From Herbaspirillum robiniae (GTDB lineage Bacteria > Pseudomonadota > Gammaproteobacteria > Burkholderiales > Burkholderiaceae_D): a stretch of 64,000 nt of DNA. The stretch spans positions 620,001-684,000 of the forward strand of contig NZ_NJGU01000001.1 of NCBI RefSeq assembly GCF_002213415.1, given 5' to 3'. Position numbers and translations under genes: made by a program. Positions 15,491-23,863 of the stretch are shown piece by piece; the first letter of the stretch is position 1, and each line of letters begins with the position of its first letter. The notes under the pieces are model-generated. The model had not been told where the DNA came from. It saw only the letters and a program-made list of their open reading frames with translations, and ran no database searches.

Positions 15491-17167
15491 TCAGGCCGGC
15501 CCGACCACACCGACCACACCGACCACACCGATCACGCCGAGCATGCCGCGCGCAATCTCGCGCTCGCCCATGATCACCTGCTGCGCGCCATGCTTTTCCA
15601 GATGCTCGATCTCGGCGTCGGAGTGCGCGCGCGCCACCACCTGCAAGCCAGGATTGGCGGCCAATGCGTGCTCGATCAGCTGGCCCGCCTCGAATGCCTC
15701 GGGAATCGCCACCAGCAGCCAGCGCGCGCGTCCGATTGCGGCCGCCTTCAGAAGATCGGTCTGGGCGGCGTTGCCGTACAAGACCGGCACGCCCTCGGCG
15801 CGCAAGGCCTCGACGTTCTCCAGCTGCGCCTCGATCACGACGAAAGGCCTGCCCTGCGCGCGCAGCTGCTCGCCGATGCCGCGTCCCACCCGGCCGTAGC
15901 CCACCAGCACCACATGGCCCTGCAGATCGACCGCCTGCTGCTCGGCCTCGGCCGGCACGCCGGTCCCCTCCTTGCCCTCGATGCGCGGCTTCAGGCGATC
16001 CAGCAGCGAGAACAGCAAGGGATTGATCAGGATCGACAGGATGGCGCCGCCCAGGATCAGGTCGCGCGCCACCGGCGAGAGCAGGTCAAGCGAAATGCCC
16101 AGCGTAGCCAGGATGAAGGAGAACTCGCCGATCTGCGCCAGGCTGGCCGAGATCGTCAGCGCGGTCGACATCGGGTGTCCGAAGGCGCGCACGATCAGCA
16201 GCGCCGCCAGCGACTTGCCGACCACGATGATGAGCACCGTCGCCAGCACCAGCAGCGGCTCGCGCACCAGCACCGACGGGTCGAACAGCATGCCAACCGA
16301 GACGAAGAACAGCACCGCGAACGCGTCGCGCAGCGGCAGCGACTCTTCGGCGGCGCGATGGCTCAGTTCGGACTCCGACAGGATCATGCCGGCGAAGAAG
16401 GCCCCCAGCGCAAACGACACGCCGAACACATACGCCGAACCCAGCGCAAAACCCAGCGCGATCGCCAGCACCGCCAGGCGGAACAACTCGCGCGAGCCGG
16501 TATCGGCAATGCGCTCCAGGATCCACGGGATCACGCGGCGACCCACCACCAGCATCACCGCCACGAACGCCACCACCTTGCCCAGCGTGATGCCCAGCGT
16601 CAGCAGCAAGGCGTTGCCGCTCATGGCCTCGCCCTTGCCGCCCAGGACGCCCGACAACGCCGGGATCAGCACCAGCGCCAGCACCATCGCAATGTCTTCG
16701 ACGATCAGCCAGCCCACCGCGATGCGTCCGCGCTTGGTTTCCACCAGCCGACGTTCCTGCAAGGCGGTCAGCAGCACTACGGTACTGGCCACCGACAAGG
16801 CCAGGCCGAACAGGAAGCCCTCGCCCATCGGCCAACCGAGCGCCCAGCCCAGGCCCATGCCGAGCAGGGTCGCGATGGCGATCTGCGCCACCGCGCCGGG
16901 AATGGCGATGTTCTTGACCGACAGCAGGTCCTTCAGCGAGAAATGCAAACCCACCCCGAACATCAGCAGGATCACGCCGATCTCGGCCAGCTCCTGCGCC
17001 AGGTCGGCATCGCCGACGAAGCCGGGTGTAAACGGGCCGATGGCGATGCCGGCGACCAGGTAGCCGATCAGCGGCGGCATCTTGAAACGGTTGGCCAGGG
17101 TGCCGAAGATGAAAGCCAGCACCAGGCCGCCGACAATGGTTGCAATGAGTGGGGTGTGATGGGGCAT
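15491..17167 (-). CDS. CPA2-family cation:proton antiporter (YbaL/KefB type)
   Basis: An inner-membrane K+/H+ antiporter of 558 residues. The N-terminal part (about 1-385) has 12 or so membrane helices with the family segments ALANRFKMPPLIGYLVAG-like, VGWLIVEDIAMVL and SLAQIGEFSFILA. The cytoplasmic C-terminal RCK_N/Rossmann domain begins GHVVLVGYGRVGRGIGEQL. The pattern resembles E. coli YbaL. The C terminus ends in three to four Gly-Val-Val repeats encoded by a perfect 9-bp tandem repeat. Transport substrate is inferred from the family. Confidence 0.9.
   Translation of the reverse strand: MPHHTPLIATIVGGLVLAFIFGTLANRFKMPPLIGYLVAGIAIGPFTPGFVGDADLAQELAEIGVILLMFGVGLHFSLKDLLSVKNIAIPGAVAQIAIATLLGMGLGWALGWPMGEGFLFGLALSVASTVVLLTALQERRLVETKRGRIAVGWLIVEDIAMVLALVLIPALSGVLGGKGEAMSGNALLLTLGITLGKVVAFVAVMLVVGRRVIPWILERIADTGSRELFRLAVLAIALGFALGSAYVFGVSFALGAFFAGMILSESELSHRAAEESLPLRDAFAVLFFVSVGMLFDPSVLVREPLLVLATVLIIVVGKSLAALLIVRAFGHPMSTALTISASLAQIGEFSFILATLGISLDLLSPVARDLILGGAILSILINPLLFSLLDRLKPRIEGKEGTGVPAEAEQQAVDLQGHVVLVGYGRVGRGIGEQLRAQGRPFVVIEAQLENVEALRAEGVPVLYGNAAQTDLLKAAAIGRARWLLVAIPEAFEAGQLIEHALAANPGLQVVARAHSDAEIEHLEKHGAQQVIMGEREIARGMLGVIGVVGVVGVVGPA
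15503..15538. repeat. 9-bp tandem repeat at the 3' end of the antiporter gene
   Basis: GACCACACC occurs three times in a row, then GATCACGCC as a fourth, diverged copy. The unit is a multiple of three, so copy changes would add or remove Gly-Val-Val at the protein C terminus without a frameshift. Confidence 0.9.
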
Positions 17168-17338
17168 CAGTCAGTGGTCCTTTCGAGGTGGATGATTATG
17201 TGGAAATGACTGCAAAAGAGACTGCACCGGCGACGACCGCAAGCCTAACACGGCCGCCGGCGCGATGTATTCCGCACTGTGCCCGGCGCTTGGCGCGGCG
17301 CCGGGCATAGTGCGGGAGAACGGGCGAACGCTACCGCC

Positions 17339-18217
17339 TCAGCGGCGCGACTGCAGCGCGGCGATGCGCGACTCCAGCGGCGGGTGGCTGGAGAACAGGC
17401 CCAGCCACGACTCGCGGCCCGAGATGCCGGAAGCCTGCAGGTTCTGCGGCAGGCCATCGGACTGCATGCCGCCCAGGCGGCGCAGCGCATTGATCATCGG
17501 CGCGTTGGAACCCATCAGCGAGGCGGCGCCGGCGTCGGCGCGGTACTCGCGCTGGCGCGAGAAGTACATGACGATAACGCTGGCCAGGATGCCGAACACG
17601 ATCTCGCAAACGAACACGGTCACCATGTAGCCGATGCCGGGACCGGAGTTCTCTTCGTTGTTGCGACGCAGGAAGGAGTCCACGAAGTAACCGACGATAC
17701 GCGCGAAGAACATCACGAAGGTGTTCACCACGCCCTGGATCAGCGTGAGCGTGACCATGTCGCCGTTGGCGATGTGCGCCACTTCGTGCGCCAGCACCGC
17801 CTCGACCTCGTCCTTGGTCATGCCCTGCAGCAGGCCGGTCGACACCGCCACCAGCGAATTGCTCTTGCTGGCGCCGGTGGCGAACGCGTTGGGCGGACCG
17901 TCATACACGGCCACTTCCGGCATCGGCAACTGGGCGCGGGTGGCCAGGCTTTGCACGGTATTCATCAGCCACAGTTCGGTCGAGTTCTGCGGCTGCACGA
18001 TCACGCGCGCGCCGGTCGACCACTTGGCGATGGTCTTGGACAAAAACAGCGAGATGAAGGAGCCGCCAAAACCCATCAGGCCGCAGAACACCAGCAACAT
18101 GCCGAAGTTGAGCCCGTTGGCGGTGAGGTAGCGGTTGACGCCAAGCAGGCTGGCGGTGAAGCTGAGCACCAGCATCACGGCCAGGTTGGTGACGAGGAAC
18201 AGAATGATGCGTTTCAT
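17339..18217 (-). CDS. htpX: Membrane zinc metalloprotease HtpX
   Basis: An inner-membrane protease that helps FtsH in membrane-protein quality control. The 292 residues begin [18 protein letters not shown] with two N-terminal membrane helices, then the zinc motif [10 protein letters not shown], two further helices (residues about 150-220) and the third ligand region [17 protein letters not shown] 18217 has an AGGAAAAA site. A single gene. Confidence 0.97.
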   Translation of the reverse strand: MKRIILFLVTNLAVMLVLSFTASLLGVNRYLTANGLNFGMLLVFCGLMGFGGSFISLFLSKTIAKWSTGARVIVQPQNSTELWLMNTVQSLATRAQLPMPEVAVYDGPPNAFATGASKSNSLVAVSTGLLQGMTKDEVEAVLAHEVAHIANGDMVTLTLIQGVVNTFVMFFARIVGYFVDSFLRRNNEENSGPGIGYMVTVFVCEIVFGILASVIVMYFSRQREYRADAGAASLMGSNAPMINALRRLGGMQSDGLPQNLQASGISGRESWLGLFSSHPPLESRIAALQSRR

Positions 18218-18364
18218 GATTTTTCCTGGTGAATGAAGATGCGCCGCGGCACCTCTGCCGGTGCGGCGCGCGATAGAACAAAGAAACGAAGGAACAGGCA
18301 AGGACATGCGCCTGCAACGCATCCCGCACGATCGCCGGATGCGCTCAGCGCATGGAAGGCAGGA

Positions 18365-18787
18365 TCAGGCTAACGGCGGCGGACGCAGCTGGTCGCGCAC
18401 GAAAGACGGCCAGTTCAGCGGCGCCGAAAAGGCGTGGGGAAACGGTTGCCAAGGAATGTCCGGCGTGGCGATGCGCACCGGGATGGTGTGGTCTTCAAGT
18501 TCGGCTTGCGCGGCCGACGGGTCGGCATCGTCGTCGCCGTTCTGGCCGGCGCCGGAATCCGGCAACAGCGAGAGGTCGTCACCGGCCGATGCGCCGGTCT
18601 CCAGCGATGCCTGGACGACCACGGCGACAGCCGGCGAGGTCTTTTGCGCAAGCTGGCAAAGATGCCCTTCCGTTGTCACCTGGACAACCTGCTCCTGCCC
18701 GCTTCGCGGCTGCAGGTCGCCAACCGTCGCCGCCAGCAATTGCAGCGGGAGCAGGAAGGCCAACAGCAGGAGCAGCAGTCGTCGCAT
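18365..18787 (-). CDS. Hypothetical exported protein
   Basis: 140 residues. The leucine-rich signal (MRRLLLLLLAFLLPLQLLAA) ends near residue 20, and the rest is hydrophilic with an acidic patch (GQNGDDDADP) and a C terminus of PPPLA. The overall pattern loosely recalls CzcI-like periplasmic proteins, but I see no His-rich metal site and do not assign it. The ribosome site is poor, so the start is uncertain. Confidence 0.6.
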   Translation of the reverse strand: MRRLLLLLLAFLLPLQLLAATVGDLQPRSGQEQVVQVTTEGHLCQLAQKTSPAVAVVVQASLETGASAGDDLSLLPDSGAGQNGDDDADPSAAQAELEDHTIPVRIATPDIPWQPFPHAFSAPLNWPSFVRDQLRPPPLA

Positions 18788-19092
18788 CGCGTCGTCGTCG
18801 GTTGTTAGATTGTTAGGTTGTTATCAGGAAGGAAATATCTTGCAGCGAATCAACACCGCACGCAGCCCGGCATTATATACGCAACACCTTGCCAGCACTG
18901 GGCAAGACCGCGCCGGCACAGGCCGCGCCCGCCCCACGCGGGCTGCTGGCGAAACAGGAAAGTTACCCACAAAAGCTGTGGACAAGCTTGTTGATAAGCC
19001 ATTGCCGAACATGGGACAGCCTTGATGGACAAGGGTTTCCTATAAATTGCCCGAGAATTGGACAAGCCGTCCCACGGTGGATAAGCCGGACC
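18788..19092. other. Gene-free stretch with a DnaA-box-like cluster
   Basis: No gene. Four 9-mers within one mismatch of the DnaA box TTATNCACA (either strand) lie at 18963-18971 (TTACCCACA), 18977-18985 (TGTGGACAA), 18989-18997 (TGTTGATAA) and 19076-19084 (GGTGGATAA). A related GGAYAAG(C) motif recurs at five places between 18980 and 19087. No perfect box was found. Confidence 0.5.
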
Positions 19093-20055
19093 TCAATCGG
19101 TGGCGACCACCTTGTTGCGTCCGCCCAGCTTGGCGCGGTACAGCGCGGCATCGGCGGTTGCCAGCAGGTTGCGGCCGTCGGCCTCCTCCTGCGGACTACG
19201 GGTGCAGACCCCCACGCTGATGGTCATGCAACGATTGACCAGCGACTTGTCATGCGGTTCCTCCAGCGCGTGCACGCTCTCGCGCAACTGCTCGGCGAAA
19301 GTCTTCGCCTCCCGCTTGTCCATGCCGCCCACCAGCAGGATGAACTCCTCGCCGCCGTAGCGGGCGAAGACGTCGGTAGGCGACTTCAGCTGCCCCTTGA
19401 GCGTTTCGGCCACGCGCTTGAGCACGCGGTCGCCGGCGACGTGGCCGTAGTGGTCGTTGTACTGCTTGAAGAAATCGATGTCGATCATGAACAGCGACAG
19501 CGGGCTGTCGTTGCGCATGGACTGCTGCAGCGCCAGCGTGAAGTTCTCGTCGAAGAAGCGGCGGTTGTTCACGCCGGTCAGGCCGTCGGTCACCACCTGG
19601 CGCTTGAGCGCCTCGGAGTGCGACAGCAGGATCTTCTCGCGCTTGACCGAATTGCTGGAGTCGCTGATCTGGATCAGGCACGAACGGCTGCCGTCCGGCG
19701 CCGGGATCGGCGTCATCACCACCGACTGCACCATGCGCGCCGGCGCCTCGCCGTCATTGGGCACGTAGACGTGATACAGCGGCAACGGCGAGCGGTGCAA
19801 GGCGCTCGAGAGCATCGCCGGCAGGCCGTAGCTGATGGTGTTGCTGAGCGCGCGCAGGAAGCCCGGCGCCAGCTGCTGGTTGAACAGGGCGATGAAGTTC
19901 GAATTGAGGGCGCTCTCGGCCGGGACGTGACTGTGCCGGACCATCCACTCGTTCCAGAGCAGGATGTTGAAGTCCTTGTCCAACATGATCAATCCGAGAT
20001 TGAGGTTGTTGTACACGTCTTCAGCGGAGAATCGGCCGGCAACCATGCTGCTCAT
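19093..20055 (-). CDS. PAS-GGDEF diguanylate cyclase without the I-site arginine
   Basis: Makes cyclic-di-GMP. The 320 residues comprise a PAS domain (about 8-125, LGLIMLDKDFNILLWNEW), a short linker and a GGDEF domain with DGLTGVNNRRFF, DIDFFKQYND and an intact GGEEF active site. The inhibitory site five residues upstream reads SPTD instead of RxxD, so ordinary product inhibition is probably absent. The ATG overlaps the stop of the upstream CheC-like gene (ATGA), so I start it at 20055. It is the third gene of a receiver-CheC-GGDEF cassette. Confidence 0.95.
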   Translation of the reverse strand: MSSMVAGRFSAEDVYNNLNLGLIMLDKDFNILLWNEWMVRHSHVPAESALNSNFIALFNQQLAPGFLRALSNTISYGLPAMLSSALHRSPLPLYHVYVPNDGEAPARMVQSVVMTPIPAPDGSRSCLIQISDSSNSVKREKILLSHSEALKRQVVTDGLTGVNNRRFFDENFTLALQQSMRNDSPLSLFMIDIDFFKQYNDHYGHVAGDRVLKRVAETLKGQLKSPTDVFARYGGEEFILLVGGMDKREAKTFAEQLRESVHALEEPHDKSLVNRCMTISVGVCTRSPQEEADGRNLLATADAALYRAKLGGRNKVVATD

Positions 20056-20675
20056 GACAAATTGATGTTGCTGAGATAACGCTGGATATGGGTCACCAGC
20101 TTGTTGAGCGAAGTGGAGCTCAGCAGGAAGATCAGGTGGCCCTCGGTATGGTGCTTCTCGATCACCAGATCGATGTGCAGCACCAGCACATAGGTGTCGT
20201 CGCTCTCGCTGCTGGCCAGTCGCGTGGAAATCTCCGCCGGCGAAGACACGGCGTAGTTCGGCAGCGAACTGTTGAGCGTAATGCCCAGCATGTCGGCCAT
20301 GGCCGAAAGACAGGCATTGAGGATGATGTTGCCCAGTTCGCACATGGCTTCCTGCTCGAACTCGGCCAGCTCGGCCAGGCTCATTTGCGAGCCCATCATG
20401 TCGCGCACGATCTCCAGCGCATGCTCCTCGGTGAAGAGCAGCACCGCCTCGGCGTCGAACGGGCCATCGAAGATCTGGCTGACGGTGGCGAAGCGCGCAT
20501 TGGACAAGGCCAGCACGCGCTCGTCGATTTCGCGCGTGCGCAGTACCTCCACCGACGGCACCGACAGGCGCACCTCGTCGCCGACGATCTCCGACAGGCT
20601 CAGCGCGGCGCGTCCGGCGCCGACGTTGAAGATCTCGGTCAGCGCATCGGTTTCGATGTCGGTGAGGATGGTCAC
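20052..20675 (-). CDS. CheC-type phosphatase of a response regulator
   Basis: CheC proteins dephosphorylate CheY-P. The 207 residues carry both family active-site elements: E14-x-x-N17 with P40 and E113-x-x-N116 with P139, the same E-x-x-N-(22)-P spacing twice. The GTG start at 20675 overlaps the stop of the upstream receiver gene (GTGA), and the stop overlaps the next ATG, so all three genes are translationally coupled. The likely substrate is the adjacent receiver protein. Confidence 0.88.
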   Translation of the reverse strand: MTILTDIETDALTEIFNVGAGRAALSLSEIVGDEVRLSVPSVEVLRTREIDERVLALSNARFATVSQIFDGPFDAEAVLLFTEEHALEIVRDMMGSQMSLAELAEFEQEAMCELGNIILNACLSAMADMLGITLNSSLPNYAVSSPAEISTRLASSESDDTYVLVLHIDLVIEKHHTEGHLIFLLSSTSLNKLVTHIQRYLSNINLS

Positions 20676-21055
20676 GCCGCCCCCAGGAAATGTTGCAGCG
20701 CCTGGCCGATCGACTTCTCCGTCACCGGCTTGGCGACGAAGATGGCCCCCAGCTGCTGCGCGCGCGATTGCACGGCCTCCTGGATATTGGCCGAGAAGAT
20801 GGCGATGCGGATCTGCGGATAGGACTGCAGGATGGCGGCGGCGGCATCGGTGCCCAGCATGCCGGGCATGTTGATGTCCATGGTGCAGAAGTCGGGCTGC
20901 GACTGTCCGACCAGCCTGATGGCTTCTTCGCCATTGCCGGCTTCGGCCACCGACCAGCCCGGATGGGCGGCCAGGATGTGCGCCTTGATCACCATGCGGG
21001 ACACTTTGCTGTCGTCGACGATCAACACCGTCTTGGTGGAAACATCAGTTGCCAT
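20672..21055 (-). CDS. Stand-alone receiver-domain response regulator
   Basis: A CheY-like single receiver domain of 127 residues: acid pair D14-D15, phospho-acceptor D60 (CTMDINMPGMLG), switch region IFSANI and K in FVAKP. It differs from the CheY at 6677. ATG 21055 with AAAGGTG upstream is chosen. First gene of the receiver-CheC-GGDEF cassette; its stop overlaps the next start. Confidence 0.92.
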   Translation of the reverse strand: MATDVSTKTVLIVDDSKVSRMVIKAHILAAHPGWSVAEAGNGEEAIRLVGQSQPDFCTMDINMPGMLGTDAAAAILQSYPQIRIAIFSANIQEAVQSRAQQLGAIFVAKPVTEKSIGQALQHFLGAA

Positions 21056-21222
21056 CACGAAACACCTTTGGATGTGTTGTCATATTTTCCACATTTTACT
21101 ATTGTTGATAAGACCTTTTGTGACACTTAAGTCAAATAGTAGTTAAAAAACGCTAACACCCGTATGGGGGAATTCCTGATACGGCTTGCCTTGCGGCATC
21201 GCCCCGGCGGCGCCGCGCGGGC

Positions 21223-21255
21223 GAAAAAAAAGAGACCGGTCCGGTCTCTTTTTTC
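21223..21255 (-). terminator. Intrinsic terminator after ybdD
   Basis: AGAGACC and GGTCTCT form a stem with a five-base loop, flanked by an A run and a T run. On the minus strand it ends the cstA-ybdD transcript. Confidence 0.92.
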
Positions 21256-21266
21256 ACGCACTCGGT

Positions 21267-21482
21267 TCAGCAGCAGCGCCCCACCCTGCCCTTGCCGCCG
21301 TAGCGCGCCTCCTGCCGCTCCTTGAAGAACTCCTCGTAGCTCATCACGCAGCGCTCGGGATGGCTGCGCTGCATGTGCGCCACGTAGGTGTCGTATTCAG
21401 GCATGCCGACCATCAGGTTCAGCGTGCGGCCGACCTGGCGCCGCCAGGCCAGCAGTTGCGCCAGGGCGCCGGGTCTGCTCAT
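21267..21482 (-). CDS. ybdD: YbdD/YjiX-family small protein (CstA partner)
   Basis: A 71-residue protein of the DUF466 family, encoded next to cstA or btsT in many Proteobacteria. Recognisable residues are WRRQVGRTLNLMVGMPEYDTYVAHMQRSHPE and the tail ending in Cys-Cys. GGAG lies seven bases before ATG 21482, and it starts 14 bases after cstA stops. Its molecular role is not settled in the literature. Confidence 0.92.
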   Translation of the reverse strand: MSRPGALAQLLAWRRQVGRTLNLMVGMPEYDTYVAHMQRSHPERCVMSYEEFFKERQEARYGGKGRVGRCC

Positions 21483-21496
21483 GGCCACGCTCCGTT

Positions 21497-23566
21497 TCAC
21501 TGTTGCGCCAGCGTCGCCGCCGGCAGGGTTTCGTAAGGCGCTTCCTTCACGCTGGGCTTGCCCTCGGTGCGGGCCTTGAGCACGGTGCGGATGCCGAACA
21601 CCAGCACGCTCACCATCACCAGCATGAACATCATGGCCAGGCCGGCGTCGACGTAGTCGTTGAAGATCACCTGGCGCATCTGCTCGACCGACTTGGCCGG
21701 CGCCAGCAGCTTGCCTTCGTCCAGCGCCGCCTGGTATTTGGCGGCGTGCGCCAGGAAGCCCACGCGCGGATTGGCGTCGAACACCTTCTGCCAGCCCGCC
21801 GTCAGCGTGCAGGCCAGCAGCCACAGCGTCGGCATCACCGTGACCCAGGCGTAGCGGTCGCGCTTCATCTTGAACAGCACGCAGGTCGCCAGGACCAGCG
21901 CGATGCCGGCCAGCATCTGGTTGGAGATGCCGAACAGCGGCCACAGCGTGTTGATGCCGCCCAGCGGGTCGACCACGCCCTGGTACAGGAAGTAGCCCCA
22001 GCCGGTCACGCACAGGCCGGTAGCGATCAGGCTGGCGGCCCAGGAGTCGGTGCGCTTCATCGGCGGAATGAAGGCGCCCAGCAGGTCTTGCAGCATGAAA
22101 CGGCCGGCGCGCGTGCCCGCATCCACGGCGGTCAGGATGAACAGCGCCTCGAACAGAATGGCGAAGTGGTACCAGAAGGCCATCATCGCCTCGCCGGTCA
22201 CGCCCGAGAGGATCTGGGCCATGCCCACGGCCAGGGTCGGCGCGCCGCCGGCGCGCGAGATGATGGTGTGCTCGCCCACCGCCTGGGCGGTGTGGGTCAG
22301 CATCTCGGGCGTGATGTGGAAGCCCCATTGCGAGATCACCTGCGCCACGTTCTCGGGCGTGGTGCCGATCAGCGCGGCCGGGCTGTTCATCGCGAAGTAG
22401 ATGCCGGGTTCGATGCAGGAGGCCGCGATCAGCGCCATGATGGCGACGAAGGACTCCATCAGCATCGCGCCGTAGCCGATGAAGCGCGCGTGCTTTTCAT
22501 TCTCCAGCAGCTTGGGCGTGGTGCCCGACGAGATCAGCGCATGGAAGCCCGAGACGGCGCCGCAGGCGATGGTGATGAACAGGAACGGGAACAGCGAACC
22601 CGACCACACCGGGCCGCTGCCGTCGATGAAGCGCGTGACCGCGTGCATCTTCAGGTGCGGCGCGATGAACACGATGCCCAGCGCCAGCGCGACGATGGTG
22701 CCGATCTTGAGGAAGGTCGACAGGTAATCGCGCGGCGCCAGCAGCAGCCATACCGGCAGCACCGAAGCGACGAAGCCGTAGCCGATCAGCATCCAGGTCA
22801 GCTGCTTGCCGTCGAAGGTGAACATATGGCCCAACGCCGGATGCTCCTGCACGTACTGGCCGCCGACGATGGCCAGCATCAGCAGCACGAAGCCGATCCA
22901 CGACACCTCGCCGATGCGGCCCGGGCGAATGTAGCGCGAGTACACGCCCATGAACAGCGCGATGGGGATGGTGGCGGCCACGGTGAAGGTGCCCCACGGC
23001 GACTCGGCCAGCGCCTTGACCACGATCAGCGCCAGCACCGCCAGGATGATCACCATGATCATGAAGGCGCCGAACAGCGCGATCACGCCCGGCACCTGGC
23101 CCAGCTCGGACTTGATCAGGTCGCCCAGCGAACGGCCGTCGCGGCGGCTGGAGATGAACAGCACCATGAAATCCTGCACCGCGCCGGCGAACACCACGCC
23201 GGCCAGGATCCACAGCATGCCCGGCAGATAGCCCATCTGCGCGGCCAGCACCGGTCCCACCAGCGGACCGGCGCCGGCGATGGCGGCGAAATGGTGGCCG
23301 AACAGCACGTACTTGTTGGTCGGCACGTAATCCAGGCCGTCGTTGTACTTGTAAGCCGGCGTCATGCGTTTGCCGTCCAGGCCCAGCACGCGCTCGGCGA
23401 TGAACTTGCTATAGAAGCGGTAGGCGATCAGGTAGACGCATACCGAGGCGACCACCAGCCATACCGCGTTGATCGATTCGCCGCGCTGCAACGCGACGTA
23501 GGCGCACGCGCTGGCGCCCGCCAGGGCCAGCGCGAGCCAGCCCAGCCTGGAAACTATCCGGTTCAT
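21497..23566 (-). CDS. cstA: Carbon starvation protein A (CstA-type transporter)
   Basis: An inner-membrane transporter of pyruvate and/or peptides induced under carbon limitation. The 689 residues contain some 16-18 membrane helices with the family stretches GPLVGPVLAAQMGYLPG, SSRRDGRSLGDLI and TPKLLENEKHARFIGYGAML. It starts MNRIVSRLGWLALALAG after a GGGAGGAGAAC site. It is divergent from a Cache kinase/NarL regulator pair, which resembles the pyruvate-sensing control of btsT in E. coli. Confidence 0.96.
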   Translation of the reverse strand: MNRIVSRLGWLALALAGASACAYVALQRGESINAVWLVVASVCVYLIAYRFYSKFIAERVLGLDGKRMTPAYKYNDGLDYVPTNKYVLFGHHFAAIAGAGPLVGPVLAAQMGYLPGMLWILAGVVFAGAVQDFMVLFISSRRDGRSLGDLIKSELGQVPGVIALFGAFMIMVIILAVLALIVVKALAESPWGTFTVAATIPIALFMGVYSRYIRPGRIGEVSWIGFVLLMLAIVGGQYVQEHPALGHMFTFDGKQLTWMLIGYGFVASVLPVWLLLAPRDYLSTFLKIGTIVALALGIVFIAPHLKMHAVTRFIDGSGPVWSGSLFPFLFITIACGAVSGFHALISSGTTPKLLENEKHARFIGYGAMLMESFVAIMALIAASCIEPGIYFAMNSPAALIGTTPENVAQVISQWGFHITPEMLTHTAQAVGEHTIISRAGGAPTLAVGMAQILSGVTGEAMMAFWYHFAILFEALFILTAVDAGTRAGRFMLQDLLGAFIPPMKRTDSWAASLIATGLCVTGWGYFLYQGVVDPLGGINTLWPLFGISNQMLAGIALVLATCVLFKMKRDRYAWVTVMPTLWLLACTLTAGWQKVFDANPRVGFLAHAAKYQAALDEGKLLAPAKSVEQMRQVIFNDYVDAGLAMMFMLVMVSVLVFGIRTVLKARTEGKPSVKEAPYETLPAATLAQQ

Positions 23567-23672
23567 TGTTCTCCTCCCTTGCGGGGATCCTTGGTTTGAT
23601 TATGGGAAATGTTTTTGTTGTTGGCGCGGCGAGAGCCTTTGTCCGGCACGGCTCCTCGGGGTGCTCGCGATG

Positions 23673-23692
23673 TTCTCGTATTAGTTCGAGAA
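23673..23692. promoter_or_regulatory. Inverted repeat TTCTCG-N8-CGAGAA upstream of cstA
   Basis: The six-base arms are perfect. It lies 107 bases upstream of the cstA start in the divergent region and is a candidate operator. The function is inferred. Confidence 0.45.
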
Positions 23693-23751
23693 ACGGCCGC
23701 CAGTATTCGGCAACGGCCCCCTGCCCCACAAGCGCAGCACTACGCAGATCG

Positions 23752-23761
23752 TCTACGTAGA
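23752..23761. promoter_or_regulatory. 10-bp palindrome TCTACGTAGA between cstA and the kinase gene
   Basis: A perfect palindrome with a TACGTA core, as found in sites of FixJ/NarL-type regulators. It lies about 100 bases before the kinase and 185 bases before cstA, and the neighbouring response regulator is of the NarL/FixJ type. Confidence 0.45.
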
Positions 23762-23863
23762 ATTACTGAGGCGACCCGGCGGCCGCCGGAGCGGCAAGAA
23801 AATTGCGTTGCAAATCCGCCCGGCTTTCGTCGGAGATGAAAGGCCATTCGGTAGAATCGCGGG

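Noticed and set aside
15503..15538. CRISPR array
   Set aside because: The 9-bp units are contiguous without spacers and code for Gly-Val-Val repeats.
18788..19092. Chromosomal replication origin
   Set aside because: All DnaA-like boxes carry a mismatch, no AT-rich unwinding element is visible and dnaA, dnaN, rpmH and gidA are not nearby.
21503..23599. Long plus-strand open frame opposite cstA (698 codons)
   Set aside because: Gln/His/Arg-rich shadow of a membrane-protein gene; no motif.
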